Of a DNA stretch of 64,000 nt, positions 1-13,300 are shown piece by piece; position 1 is the first letter of the stretch, and each line of letters begins with the position of its first letter. The DNA is from CAYWNA01 sp964459305 (GTDB lineage Bacteria > Planctomycetota > Planctomycetia > Pirellulales > Pirellulaceae). The DNA is taken from assembly GCA_964459305.1 (NCBI GenBank), contig CAYWNA010000001.1:1-64000 (forward strand), read 5' to 3'. The notes beneath the pieces were generated by a model. The model searched no databases and had not been told where the DNA came from. It saw nothing but the letters and a program-made list of their open reading frames with translations. Made by a program: the position numbers and the translations under genes.

Positions 1-137
1 AGATCTACACTACCCCCCCCCATAAGACATTCCGCCCAATGGTGGACTTCATAGTAGAATTGTAGTAGGCTAAGTGCGAGCATGAAATTGGCGGATACGA
101 AAATTCGGTTTCTACACAAAAAGCCGGAGTCAGTCCG

Positions 138-1253
138 ATGAGTATGACTGACGACCAACCCATCTTGAACGTCAAGAAGATGGAAGCGAGACTTGCCGGA
201 TTGCCTCGTGAATTCGATGAGGACCAGGACGGATTCCGCCGAATCGTGGAATCGCTTCCCGTCCCCCTCGCGGTCCTCCGTCTATCTGATCATAAGATCC
301 TACTGACAAATCCCTGCCTGGACGAGACCCTAGGCACGCCGCAGGGAACGCTGTGCAACGAAGACTGGTCGCGTCTTTTTCCCAGCCTTACGGATCGTCG
401 CCGACTTGCGAAGCTCGAAGCCAAGCTGGGTGTCATCCGAGGCGTGGAAGCGGAGGGCAGGCGTGAAGATGGGACTGCGATTTGGTTTTCCGTGTGGCAG
501 CACCGCATAGTGTGTCACGACAAGGAATGTCTGCTGACAGTACTCGTCGACATCACAGCATGGAAAGCCGCCGAACATGAGCAGAAGGAGAAGGAACGGA
601 CCCTTGGCAAGCTGCTGGATTTGACTGACCGCGATCGTGAACTGATTGCCTACGAGATCCATGATGGCTTTGTGCAGGATATGGTTACCACGCTAATGCA
701 CTTGGACGTCTGCCGCCGGCACACGAAGAAAGGCAGTGATCGCGCTCTTGGCGAACTCGATCTGGCAAGAGAATCGTTGCGGCAAGGAGTGAAGGAAGCG
801 CGTCACCTGATCGACGGAGTTCGCATGCCGGATCTGACGTCGGCGGGGCTCGTCGGCGCGCTGCGTACTTTGTTGGCCAGAATATCAGGCGACTCGAACA
901 TCGACATCGACCTTGTTCCAGATCTCTCGTTTCCGCGGCTTCCTCCCGAATGCGAAGTTGCGGTCTATCGTATCGTCCAAGAAAGCCTGAGCAACGTCTG
1001 CCGGCATAGCAAGTCTCAGAAGGCGCGTGTGGAACTGAAAGACCGCGAAGACCATGTCAAGGCCGTGATACGCGACTGGGGAGTCGGCTTCGATCCCAAT
1101 GAGGTCGGCGAGAACCACTTTGGGTTGATGGGCATGCGGCATCGCGCGAGTCTGTTTGGCGGCAAGGTCAAGATAAGGAGCGGACCGAAGTACGGTACGA
1201 GTATTACGCTGAGCTTGCCGCTGGATCCCAAGACCCGCAAACGTGGAGGCTGA
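138..1253 (+). CDS. PAS-domain sensor histidine kinase, HisKA_3 (NarL) type
   Basis: This is a soluble two-component sensor kinase. A PAS-like domain covers about residues 33-142. It is followed by a HisKA_3-type dimerisation helix whose phospho-acceptor is H175 in AYEIHDGFVQD, and then an HATPase_c domain from about residue 265. In that domain the N box is QESLSNVCRHS (about 281-291), the D-G-G box is DWGVGF (313-318) and the G2 region is HFGLMGMRHR (327-336). No signal peptide or membrane segment is visible, so the kinase probably senses a cytoplasmic or PAS-bound signal and phosphorylates a LuxR/NarL-type response regulator. No regulator lies downstream; one may lie left of the window. The ATG at 138 is preceded by GGAG with 8 nt spacing. 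The family call is firm; the signal and partner are unknown. Confidence 0.9.
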   Translation: MSMTDDQPILNVKKMEARLAGLPREFDEDQDGFRRIVESLPVPLAVLRLSDHKILLTNPCLDETLGTPQGTLCNEDWSRLFPSLTDRRRLAKLEAKLGVIRGVEAEGRREDGTAIWFSVWQHRIVCHDKECLLTVLVDITAWKAAEHEQKEKERTLGKLLDLTDRDRELIAYEIHDGFVQDMVTTLMHLDVCRRHTKKGSDRALGELDLARESLRQGVKEARHLIDGVRMPDLTSAGLVGALRTLLARISGDSNIDIDLVPDLSFPRLPPECEVAVYRIVQESLSNVCRHSKSQKARVELKDREDHVKAVIRDWGVGFDPNEVGENHFGLMGMRHRASLFGGKVKIRSGPKYGTSITLSLPLDPKTRKRGG

Positions 1254-1381
1254 GGTCTGGTCCGGGCTTTTCACACTTGGACCGTCTAGGAACGGTATCG
1301 CAGACGCAGGTCTCGGGCACCCCTTTACCGCCCCCAGCCGAACATGTGCCGTCTAATCGTAGGCCGGAGTAGAGTGCGATT

Positions 1382-4300
1382 TCACGCCTGTTGCCGGCCC
1401 TGTCTGATGATCGACTCTAGGGACTCCAGGTCGCCTTCCATTTCGTTGCGCCCTCGTATCTTCGAGGCGTCTGCATCGCTGAGGTATTGGAGCACGGGAA
1501 GGGGATCGACCGCGGCCCAGGCCGGCATGGTTGTTAGTGCGGTGGCGAGGATATAGCCACCTCGCAGCAGCCAAAGGGCATAACTCACGGACAGACCGGT
1601 GGTGGCGAACAACGCGGTTCCCGCCATCCATCCAGGCATTGCAAAGGTATACGATGCCGAGTCTCGTACCTTGTCGAAATCTTCCATCATCTTCGCTGAC
1701 ACGTACTGCGAGGCGTCAACCATGGCGTGAGACACCGTGGTGCCGTGCGTTCCTGTAGGGGTGCCGGGCCTTGGTTCCGTGGTCAGTCGCGTACCGGTGC
1801 CAATCATGCCGGTCTCTGCGAGCACCGATGAGTTTCTCGATTCGTGGCCCCAAACGGTTACGCTGCGGATCTGACTGTGCTCGGCGGTTTCCTCGTGACT
1901 GACGGGATCACGGGCTACGTCGCTCGGATCGCCGCGGTTGGCATTTCCCGTTGGTAGTGCTGCCTCCGTCTGCGCCGATCCCTGTTCCTCGACATCGGCC
2001 GGCGATTCCGGCGGGGGCTCCTCTTCGGGCAGCACTTCCTCGACCGGAGGCTCGTGTTCGGGCTGTGGCTCCGTCGTCGGCGGTGGGCCGAGCAGTTCAT
2101 CGGTAGCATCGGTCACGTCGATGATGACGCTGGCCGTGTCGGTCAGTCCACCGGCGTCCGCCACTTGGATTGTCAGTGTGACGGTGGGGGTCGTATCGAA
2201 GTCGAGTGCCGCATCATTGGCTACGGTAATTTCGCCCGTGCCTGTGTCGACAGCGAACGCTCCACCGGTGTTGCCGCCGGCGATCGAGTAGGTCAGCGTG
2301 TCGCCGACGTCCGTATCGCTGGCGTCCGCTTGCCCGACGATCGTGGCGTTTTCACTGTCCTCCGACACGCTAAACGTGGCGTCATTGGCCGTTGGCGCCT
2401 CGTTCTGGTCGGTCAGCGCGATTGTAACGTCGGACGTATCGGTCAAGCCCCCGCTGTCTTGCACCTGGATCGTCAGATTGAACGTGGGGTTGGTTTCGAA
2501 GTCGAGTGCCGTGCTGTCGGCGACCGAGATTTCGCCGGTCGCGCCGTCGATGGTGAATGCCCCATCCGTATTGCCCGCCGCGATGGTGTAAGTGAGCGTG
2601 TCGCCTGGGTTAACGTCGCTGGCTGGAACGGTACCTACCGGCGTTCCGTTCGGGCTGTTTTCGGCCAAGACGAACGAGCTGTCATTGGCCGTGGGTGGGT
2701 CGTTGCCGTCGATCAGGTTGATCGTCATGTCGGCGGTGTCCGTCAAACCAGCGCTATCCTGCACCCAGACGGTCAAATTGAACGTTGGGGTCGTTTCGAA
2801 GTCGAGCGCGGTGTTGTCGGCGACCGAGATTTCGCCGGTCGCGCTGTCAATGGCAAACACCCCGGCCGAGTTGCCGCCGATGATCGAATACGTCAGCGTG
2901 TCGCCCGCGTCCGGATCTGTGGCGGGAACCGTGCCCACGCTCGTTCCGTTCGGGCTGTGCTCCAGGATGCCGAACGAAGCGTCGCTCGCGGTTGGGTTTT
3001 CGTTCACGCCGGTCAGGTTGATCGTCACGTTCGCTGTGTCGGTCAAGCTGGTCGCATCTTCCACCTGGATTGTCAGGTTGAACGTCGGCGCCGTTTCGAA
3101 ATCGAGTGCCGCGCTGTTGGCCACGGTGATGTCGCCGGTGCCCGTGTCGATGGCGAATGCTCCGCCTATGTTACCGCCGGTGATCGAGTAGGTCAGCGTG
3201 TCGCCCACGTCGGGGTCGGAGGCAGAAACCGTTCCGACAGCCGTTCCGTTGGGACTGTTTTCTGCCAGGCTGAGCGATGCGTCATTGGCGTTAGGGGATT
3301 CGTTTTCATCACTCAAGTTGACAGTAACGCCAGCCGTATCGATCAGGCCTCCGGAGTCACTGACTTGGATTGTCAGGTTGAACGTCGGCGTGGTTTCGAA
3401 GTCGAGTGCCGCACCATTGGCCACGGTAATTTCGCCCGTGCCCGTGTCAATGGCAAACGCTCCACCCGTGTTGCCGCCGGTGATGGAATAGGTCAGCGTG
3501 TCGGCCGCGTCGGGATCCGTGGCGAGGACAGTTCCCACGCTGGTTCCAATCGGGCTGTTTTCGGGCAGACTAAACGAGGCATTGCCGGCTGTCGGACCTT
3601 CGTTCACGTCGTTCACGTTGATTGTGACGCTGGCCGTATCGGTCAGTCCGCCGGAGTCCGTGACCTCGACCGTCAAGGCGAACGAAGGGGTCGTTTCGAA
3701 GTCGAGCACCGCACCGTTGGCCACGGTGATTTCGCCCGTGCCCGTGTCGATGGCGAAGGCCCCACCCGTGTTGCCGCCGGTGATCGAATAGGTCAGCATG
3801 TCACCGGCGTCGGGGTCAGTTGCAGGTACTGTTCCCACGCCTGTTCCGTTAAGGCTGTTCTCGTCGATGGCAAATGTTGTATCGCCCGCCGTGGGGCTGT
3901 CGTTCACGTCGATCAGGTCGATCGTGACATTCCCCGTGCCGGTCATACCGCCGCTATCCTCGACCTGGACGACCAAATTGAATGTGGGCATCGTTTCGAA
4001 ATCGACCGCCGCGCTGTTGGCCACACTGATTTCGCCAGTATTGCTGTCGACGGCAAATGCCCCGCCCGTGTTTCCGCTGATGATCGAGTAAGTCACCGGA
4101 TTGCCCGAGTCGGGATCGCTGCCGACGACGGTTCCGACGGCGGTTCCGTTCGGAGTGTTTTCTGCCAGCACGAACGACGCATCGCCCAGCACGGGCGGAT
4201 CGTTTCCGTCGAGGAGGTTGATCGTAATGGCCGCCGTGTCCGTCAGTCCGCCGACGTCTTGAACTTGGACGGTTAAGTTGAACGTGGGAGTCGTCTCGAA

Positions 4301-7300
4301 GTCGACAGCCGTGCTTTCGGCTACGGTAATCTCGCCCGTGCCCGCGCCGATGGCAAACGCACCGCCCGTATTGCCACCGGTGATGGAGTAGGTAAGCGTG
4401 TCGCCTGTATCCGGATCACTCGCGACAACCGTACCAATGCTTGTTCCATTGGGGCTATTCTCCGGGACGCCGCCAAATGTGGCGTCGTTGGCAGTGGGTT
4501 CTTCGTTCAACTCAGTCAGGTCGATCGTCACGCTTGCCGTGTCGGTCAGAGCAGTCGAATCCTCCACTTGGATCGTCAAGCCAAACGTTTGGATCACCTC
4601 GAAGTCAAGTACCCCGCTGTCGGCCACCGTGATCCCGCCCGTGCCACTGTCGATCGCGAAGGCTCCGCTTGTGTTGCCAGCAGTGATTGAATACGTCAGG
4701 GCGTCGCCAAGGTCGGGGTCGCTGGCAGAAACCGTTCCCACGCTCGTCCCGTTAGCGCTGTTTTCCGGCAGGTTAAGCGACATATCGCTTGCATCCGGGG
4801 GTTCATCCGCGTCGGTCAAACCGACGGTAACGGCGGCCGTGTCGGTCAGACCGCCGATGTCCTGCACTTGGATGGTCAAGTTGAACGTGGGGATGACTTC
4901 GAAGTCGAGCACGCCACTGTTGGCCACAGTGATTTCACCCGTGCCGCTATCAATGGCAAAGGCTCCGCCCGTGTTGCCGCCCGTGATCGAACAGGTGAGT
5001 ACGTCGCCCGTATCCGGGTCCGTGGCTACCACGGTTCCGAGACTGGTCCCGTTGGGACTGTTTTCGGGCAAACCGAACGACGCATCGCTGGCCGTAGGGC
5101 TTTCGTTCACGTCCTTCACACCGATTGTGACGTTCGCCGTATCGGTCAGGCTGCCAGAATCGCTGAGTTCGATGGTCAAGTTGAACGTGGGAATCACCTC
5201 GAAATCCAACATGCCGCTGTCCGCCACGGTGATTTCGCCCGTGCTGTTGTCGATGGCAAAAGCGCCGCCTGTGTTGCCGCCCGAGATCGCGTACGTCTGG
5301 GTGTCACCGGCGTCGGGATCACTGCCCACGACGGTTCCAACCGTCGTTCCATTGACGCTGTTTTCGTCGATGTTGAACGACGCATCGTCGACCGTCGGGC
5401 TTTCATTCACATCGTTCAGGTCGATCGTGACGCTCGCCGTGTCGCTCAGGCTGCCCGTGTCGGTGACCACGATCGTCAGGTTGAACGAGGTGATCACCTC
5501 GAAATCCAGTACTCCGCTGTCGGCCACGGTGATCTCGCCTGTGGAGCTATTGAGGGCGAAGGCCCCGCCGGTGTTGCTGCCAACAATCGAGTAGTCGAGC
5601 ACGTCGCCGGCATCCGGATCTGTGGCGATGACCGTACCGACGCTGGTCCCGTTGGCACTGTTCTCGTCCAGATTGAGCGAGGCGTCGTTCGCCGTGGGGC
5701 TATCGTTCAAGTCGGTCAGATCGATCGTGACATCCGCTGTATCACTCAGGCTGCCGGAGTCGGTGACCTGGACGGTCAAGTTGAACGTCGGGGTGGTCTC
5801 GAAGTCGAGCGCACCGCCATTGGCCACGGTGATCTCGCCCGTGCCCGTGTCGATGGCGAAGGCTCCGCCGGTGTTGCCACCAGTGATCGAATAAGTGAGC
5901 GTATCGCCGACATCGGGATCGCTGGCCGGAACGGTTCCGACGCTGTTGCCATTCGTGCTGTTTTCCGAAACGGTAAAGGACTGATCCGTTGCCGTTGGCG
6001 CGTCGTTGACCGGATTGACGGTGATGTTGACCGAATCGAAGGCAAACAAAGTTCCGCCCATGCCTGTGTTGCCCAGGTCGCTGACGGAAACCTGCAGGGC
6101 GCCCGGACCGTGGTAATCGGCGGGTGAATCGAACGCCAGACCGTCTAGTGCCGCGTTGATGTCGGCGATCTGCCCGGTGAAGATCATGGTCGCGTCGGCG
6201 GTCCCGTCACCGGACGTGAAACTCAGCCCCGACGTACCGGACAGTGTGGCCGTTCCGCTCGTTGCGGCCAGCGTGACTTGGACGGGATTGGGGTCGGAAT
6301 CGACATCGCCGATCGAGACGGGGTTGCCGCCTGCGGACGAGAACACAAGCGAGATGTCTTCATCCGTCGATTGAGCGCCTGGGACCGAGACGGACGGTGC
6401 GTCGTTGACCGCAATGATACTGACGGTGGCGGTCGCCATGTTGCTGTCGTCGATTCCATCGTTCGCAACGAAGCTGATCAGCCGCCCCGTGGTATCCGGG
6501 TTCTGCGAGGTATTGTCATAGGTTATGGTTTGCAGGACCTGATCGTAGTTCGCGAGCGAATCCACACCGGTCAGGCCCAACTGGCCCGTGCCACTGTCGT
6601 ACGACGCGATGATCGACGTGCCACTGGTGTCGGCGCCTAGCACTTCGTCCGCTCCGTCCTGCACGTTTGTGATCGTGACGCTCATTGAATTCAGGAACAG
6701 CGAATCGACGTCGCCGAGCACCGCATCCGTGTCCGCGATAGCGGTTGGACCGCTGCCTTCGCTGAAGGTGGTCGCGTAGTCCGAACCGCTCCGGCCGGAA
6801 CTGTCGTTCGTATCCAGGTCCAATTGCGGAGGATCGTTGGTGGTTGACAGATTGACCGTCGTGGTTGGCGAGTTGCTCGTTCCGCCGTCGCCGTCACTCA
6901 GCACATATCGAACGACGCGGGAGTGGCCGGAAGGACTGCCGGAGACGTTTTCGTAGGTGATGTTGCGCATTAGTGCTTCCGCGGCGACAACGTCCGCGTT
7001 GGCGTTCAGTGTCACGACCAGCGGCGTCGACCCGTCGGTGCCGCCGGCGAACGTACCGATCGTGACGCCGCTGTAGGTCACGTCACTGCCCGAAATTCCA
7101 ATCTGGCCGACTCCGGTGCCTTGGTTCTGGATCGCCAGGCGGTCGCTGGCGGTACCGCCGGCCGTGAAGTCGACGGTCAACGTGCCGGTATCGAAGTCCA
7201 GAAGATCGGGATCAACGGCCGTCGCGCTGGTGTCGATCACGATGGGTGGCGTATGCTCGGCGTAGGTCACCGGACCGCCGGGGAGACCAATGACTGGATC

Positions 7301-10300
7301 GTCGTTGACACCGTTCACGGTGATGCTCACGACGTCCGTGTCTGCCTGGGGCCCACCCGAGCCGCTGTTGCCCAAATCGTCGGTGGCAATTTGAAGGCTG
7401 GCGGCTCCGGAGAAATCGGACGTCGGCTCGAACGCCATGCCTTCCAGGGCCGCGTTGATGTCGTCGATGGTGCCGGTGAAGGTCATTGTCGTATCGTAAG
7501 TTCCATCGCCTGTGGAAAACGACAATCCTGCGTCGCCCGACAGGGTGACGGCGCCCTCGGTGGCGGTCAGCGTCACTCTGACCGAGTTGTCGGCGGCGTC
7601 GGCGTCGCTGATCGACAGTGGGTTGTCGCCTGACAGGGAGAAGACGAGCGGTGTGTCCTCGTTGGTGACCTGCGATCCGGGAACTCCGTTGAACGGGGCG
7701 TTGTTCGGGCCGGCCGCAGTACCGAACTGACGGACAAACACCCCTTCATCATCGCCTTGGCCGTTGCCGCTCCAAACAGAAACAAAATTGTTTGCGTCCA
7801 GCATGGCCAGCGAGGCCATGTGTTGAGACCCTCCGGTCGTCTGGTTCACGCGGAACTCGCTGCCGATGCTATTGCCGGCCGAATCGTATTTCTGCGCGAA
7901 GATACCGCTGCCATCGCCTGGTCCGCTGCCTTCCCAGGCAATGATGAAGTTGCCCGCCGCATCCATCGCAACCGACGGGCTACCCTGGTCGCCGAACGTG
8001 GTCGTATTGACCGTAAATGAGTCGCCCAACGGACTTCCCGACACGTCGTAGCGACGGGCGTAAATCGCGTCCTCGATCACCGACTCCTTCCAGACAACAA
8101 CGAAGTTGCCGCTTGCGTCCATGGCTACCGCGTGGTCGCCGGTGGTCGTGCCGTTGCCGACCGTAAATTCGCCACCTTGCGGAACACCCGAACTGTCATA
8201 TCGCCTTCCCACAACTTCGTTGACGTCGTTCCAGACCACCACGAAACTGCCATCGTGGGCCATCCCCACACAAGGGTTCGCTTGAAATGCAGCAGTCGTT
8301 GCATTGACGCGGAACTCGCCTCCTACGACAGTGCCGGTCGAATCAAAACGCTGGCCGTAGACCCCTTCATCGTCACCGGCGCCGTTGCCTTGCCACACGA
8401 CGACAAAGTCGCCATCGGCGTCCATGGCCACGGACGGATTGCTCTGCGACAATGCCGTCGTCGTATTCACAAGGAACTCACCGGCGATCGGAGTGCCGCC
8501 CGAATCGTAGCGCCGGGCGTACACACCGTCGCCGGCACCGTCTTGCGCATCGCTGGTCCACACGGCCACGAAACCGCCGTCCAGGCCCGTGGCAACCGAT
8601 GTCCACTGCTGGTCGCTCGCCGTTTGCTGGTTGACTTGAAATTCGCCGCCCAGTGGTGCACCGTCCGCGTCATAACGTTGCCCATAGACTCCCCAGCCGT
8701 CGCCGTCCTGATCGAAGCTGGACCAGACAACAACCGAATCGCCGTCCGGTGCGAGTGCCACCGCCGCATGGCTGCCGCGATCCTGTGCGCTGGTCTCTTG
8801 GACATCGCCGGTTTCGGTGTTGACCAGACGCTCGGATGCATTGGCGATTTCGCCAAACACCGTGATTTCAACCGTGTCCAAGTCGCTCAGCGGATCGCCG
8901 CTGCCCGTATTGCCCTGGTCGTTGGTGGCGATCTGCAGCGTCGCCAGCCCCCCTGTGCTGAGCTCGAAACTCATGCCCTCCAGGGCCGCGTTGACATCGG
9001 CGATCGCGCCAGTGAATGTCATGGTGGCGTCCGCCGTGCCATCGCCTGTTGTGAAGGACAATCCACCGATTCCAGCGAGGGTGATGGTGCCATTGGTCGC
9101 GGTCAGCGTGACTTCCATGGGATTCGATCCGGCATCCACGTCGCCGATGGTAATCGGATTCCCGTTCGCCGACGAGAACACCAGGGGACTCGCCAGGCTG
9201 GTAAACTGTTTGCCCGGGGCAGCGTTGACCGGTGTTTCATTCACGCCCGTGACCGTGACGGCGATCGTTTCCGAGTCGGTTTCCCCGTCGCCGTCGTCGG
9301 CGGTGACTTGCACTTCGTACACGTTGTCTGTGTTCGCGTCCGCCGGAGTTTCAAAGTCGGGCGCCGCACCAAACGTCAACTCGCCCGTTTCACTGTCGAT
9401 CGAGAACCATGCCCGATCCGCACCTCCACTGATCGAAAAAGTGATTGGCTGAGGCGGTATGTCGTCGTCGGTTGCGGTGACGGTCAAGACAGCCGTGGTG
9501 TTTTCGGCAACGTTTGCCGTGCCGGACGAAGTGATCACCGGCGGGTCGTTGCCATCGAGGACAGTGACAAGGATCAACTGCACGTCCGTACCGCTGATGC
9601 CGTCATCGGCCGTCACCTGGACTTCGTAGACGTTGTTCCCGTCGTCATCGGTAGGATTCTGAAAATCCGGTGCGACGTCAAAGGTCAGATCCCCGGTTCC
9701 GCTGCCGAGCGAGAAATGGGCTGCGTCCACGCCGCCGGTAATCGTGAACGTAACCGGATCGTCGTCCGGATCATCCGCAATGATGGTGATGACGTCGGTC
9801 GTGTTTTCGACGATCGACGGGGTGGCGCTCGAAGTGATATCGGGAGGCTTGTTTGCTTTGGTGATCAGAGTCAATGCATCCAGGCCTTCTTCATCCGTGT
9901 CGAGACCGACGTCCAGACCCTCGAAAAACAGCGTCGCTTCGGCTTCTGCGATACCCGCGACAAAAGTCGTCTTCGCAACATCGAGGGCAAACATATCGCG
10001 TCGATTGACGGAGATCGGGGTGTCGCCGACATCGCCGTCGTCGCCCGTGAGCGTTACCAGGATTTGCTGGGTTGTGAATATTGTCTCGCCCAGAACGACG
10101 GGCTGCTCGATCAACTCCAGACCGCCGATGCCCACATTAATGCCGATATCGTCTCCCTCGATCAGCAAGTCCGCCGTTCCATCGGTAATTCCATCACCCA
10201 CCTCGACCGTGTTGAAGACGTAGATATCATTGCCTGCGGTCACGCCGGTCTGACTGAATAGAAAGTCGCCGGTGTAAACGTCGGTGTCGCCGATCGTGGT

Positions 10301-13300
10301 ATCTTGTTGAACGAGCGAAATACCGGTCAGGTCGTCGATACCCAACAAGGTACCCAGATCGTGCAAGACCATCGTCAGCGTACCGGTGCTATAATCACCG
10401 AGTGCGTAGGGCCGAAAGAGAAACAGGTCCTCGTCCGCGACGCTCAGCGAATCGTCGGCGGTCAGGTTCTCGTCATCAACGGTCGATATCAGCAAATCAC
10501 CTTCGAACAGTGCCATGCCATTGGCGCCGCCGATCGTGATCTCGCGGGTAACGTAGTGTAGGGCGTCGATGTCCGCATCGCCGTCGTCGGCAAAATCATC
10601 CAGATTCAGGGCCGAGGAAAAAGTGCCGTTCGTAGCGCCGGGTTCGAAGTGGCGGTTTGGCTCACCGAACCGAACCACCGTGCCGTTGGTCCAGGAATCG
10701 AGTCCCGGGACCCCACTTGGCGAGGCCACGTCGCTGGCCGTCGATAGCCAGAAAGTCCCAATGTCGCTCTTGCCAAGGAGGGCCGCGGTAAAAGCGCTAG
10801 GATCGTGATACGACACGTCACTGGTCGCATACCAAGCCAGCTTGCCGTCTCGGGCGCCGCCGTCGTCATCATCGCCAATCTGCACGTCCATTCCCACAAA
10901 GTCGTCGGATTGCGGCGCGGCCCCCAGCGTCGCCCAGGGGATCGTCGCCTCCATCCGATAACCTTCGGCCGTGGCAACGATGGCGAACGTTATGCCGGTG
11001 GTGTCCGGAACCGAATTGGGTCCGGTGTAGACGGTCGCGTCGTTCCAGCGGAAGCCGAAGTGAAAATCGTTGACTCCGTCGTATGTACCTTCTCCGCTGT
11101 AATCCGCGTCGATAAAGATCTCGACGATGTCATCCGACCACGGATCGCCGGGACCGCTGTCATTGATCAACACGTCGTCGGTAACGTCGACCAGGAGATA
11201 GAGATTGTCGGTGTCCCACACACTCGTCCACGTGGCGGCGAGATCATCGCTGTCGGTAATCTCGCCGGCAACCACATTGCGGACGTCGCGTTCCACAATG
11301 TCGGCCCAGAGAGTGTCGACAACTCCATCAACAACGGGTACCGTGCCTGTTTCTGCGATGATTGGATCGGCCAGCGTGGCTCCCACGCTCAGGCTGAACT
11401 CCGAGGTATTGCCGTAAGGATCGGTTGCGATCGCCGAGACGTAATCACCCTCGGCCACGGTCACCCCGGCCAGCGATGCGCTGAAGCTGGCATTGCCGCT
11501 GTCGTTGGTGACTACGGATGTCGAGCCGAGGTAGACTTCGCCTTCGCCGTGACCCGTTCCATCGTCGACACTGTTCGAGAAGAAATCAATCTCGAAGGGC
11601 GTGTTGGCTGCGCTGCGCAACATCCCATTGATGGTGATCTCGCTGGCCGTCACCGTGGCCGATGAAATCTCCGGATAGTTCTGCAGCCGGTTCTGACCGC
11701 TGTCCGCATCGGTTGGGTCATTGGTGGTAACACCGTCGCCGCCCAGATCGATGCCCATGCCGGTGTTGCTGTAAACGACATTGCGGCGGATTGCGTTTTG
11801 CGCTCCAAGTTCAACGCTAATACCGATACCTTGGTTGAAGGCTACGGTGTTCCCGGCGCCGCTCTCAGTGCCGCCGATCGCATTGTTGCTGCCGTCGGTC
11901 AGGAGAATCCCAGCATCTGCGTTCCCCAGATTCAGACTGCCCGACGCATCGGTTCCGACGTAATTGCCCCTAACAGCATTGCCGGTTGAGCCCGCACGAA
12001 TCGAGATGCCGTTGTCGAGGTTGCCCCCGATAACATTGCCCGCTTGCGCGGTGAGGCCGCCGATTGTGTTGCTGGAAGATTCAATCCGTAGGCCGTCGAG
12101 CGTGTTGCCGAGGGTCGACGTGGCCGCCGGGTTCGTGCCCACATAGTTGCCTTGAACCACGTTGCTGTTTGCCCCGGTAGCGAGCAGTACGCCATTGAGC
12201 TCGTTCCCGGATATGACGTTGCCTGCCCCGAACTCCGAGCCGCCAATCGTGTTTACCAAAGCCCCGCCGATTGGCCCCGAACCATCGCCTTGATCGGTGA
12301 TGGTGATTCCGTTTCCGCTGTTGCCAAGATCAACGCTGCCCGCTGCATCCAGGCCGATGTAGTTACCGGCAATGACGTTTCCCGTGGCGTTCGAACCAAA
12401 AATGAGAACGCCGCCGCCGGCGTTGCCCGAAATGATGTTTCGCTCGTCGTTGGCGGCGCCGCCGATAGTGTTGTACGGCGCGTCCTGAATGACGACGCCG
12501 TCGCCTGTATTGCCTAGGCTCGCGTCACCGGCGGCATTGACTCCGATGTAGTTGCCAATGACGGAATTGCCCGTCGACGTACTGCCGGCGATCTGCACGC
12601 CATCGTCGTCGTTGCCGGAGATGACGTTGCGCGTGCCGAGTATCGTGCCTCCCACGGTGTTGTCGCTGGCGCCTTGATGGATCCTGACGCCGTCACCATG
12701 GTTGCCTCGATCGAGCGTGCCAGTCGAGTCGGCACCGATGTAGTTGCCCTGGATCAGGTTGACGGTTGCGCCGCTGCCCGTGATTTCGATTCCGCCGCCA
12801 GTGTTGTCCGAGATGACATTCCTGGCCGTTTCGGTATCACCACCGATTCTGTTGTTCGCCGAATTATTGACGACGATGCCCACGCCGCCGTTGCCGTACA
12901 ACTCCGCGCCGCCGGTGCCGGTACCGATGTGATTGCCCTCGATCACATTGCCGCCGGCGGTGCTCAACACCAAACCGTTTCCATTAAACCGGTTGACCGC
13001 CAGACCGCGCACCGTCGAACCGCCTCCGGAGATGGTCAGGCCGTCCGCCGCGCCGGCCTGGCTGCCGTCCAGTTCGATGAGCGGGCTGGTCGCATAGCCG
13101 GACTGGGTTGTGCCGTCGATGACGACGGCACCAATGATGGTCGGCAGACTGGCGAGCGGCTGGATTGTCTGCACGCCGCCTCCGCCGATGTCGAAGTGAA
13201 TCTGATCGAGCCCCAACGTGTTGTTCGCGGCAACAATCGCCTCTCGCAGCGAGATCACACCGTCTGTGCCGCTATAGGCGACCAGGGCAGCGATCGACGA

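Noticed and set aside
1254..1381. Terminator between the histidine kinase and the giant gene
   Set aside because: Only a 5-bp stem (GGTCC/GGACC) with a long loop and no T tract was found.
2054..4276. Plus-strand open frame of 740 codons
   Set aside because: It runs antisense through the cadherin repeat array; its periodic sequence just mirrors the 300-bp repeats, and it has no ribosome-binding site or domain.
2110..6000. CRISPR-like or satellite array
   Set aside because: The units are 300 bp, in frame, and encode a known domain type; there are no spacers.
8132..10261. Plus-strand open frame of 709 codons
   Set aside because: It is antisense to the giant gene in a GC-rich region where the opposite frame is rarely stopped; composition is Arg/Gly/Val-rich and no family is recognisable.
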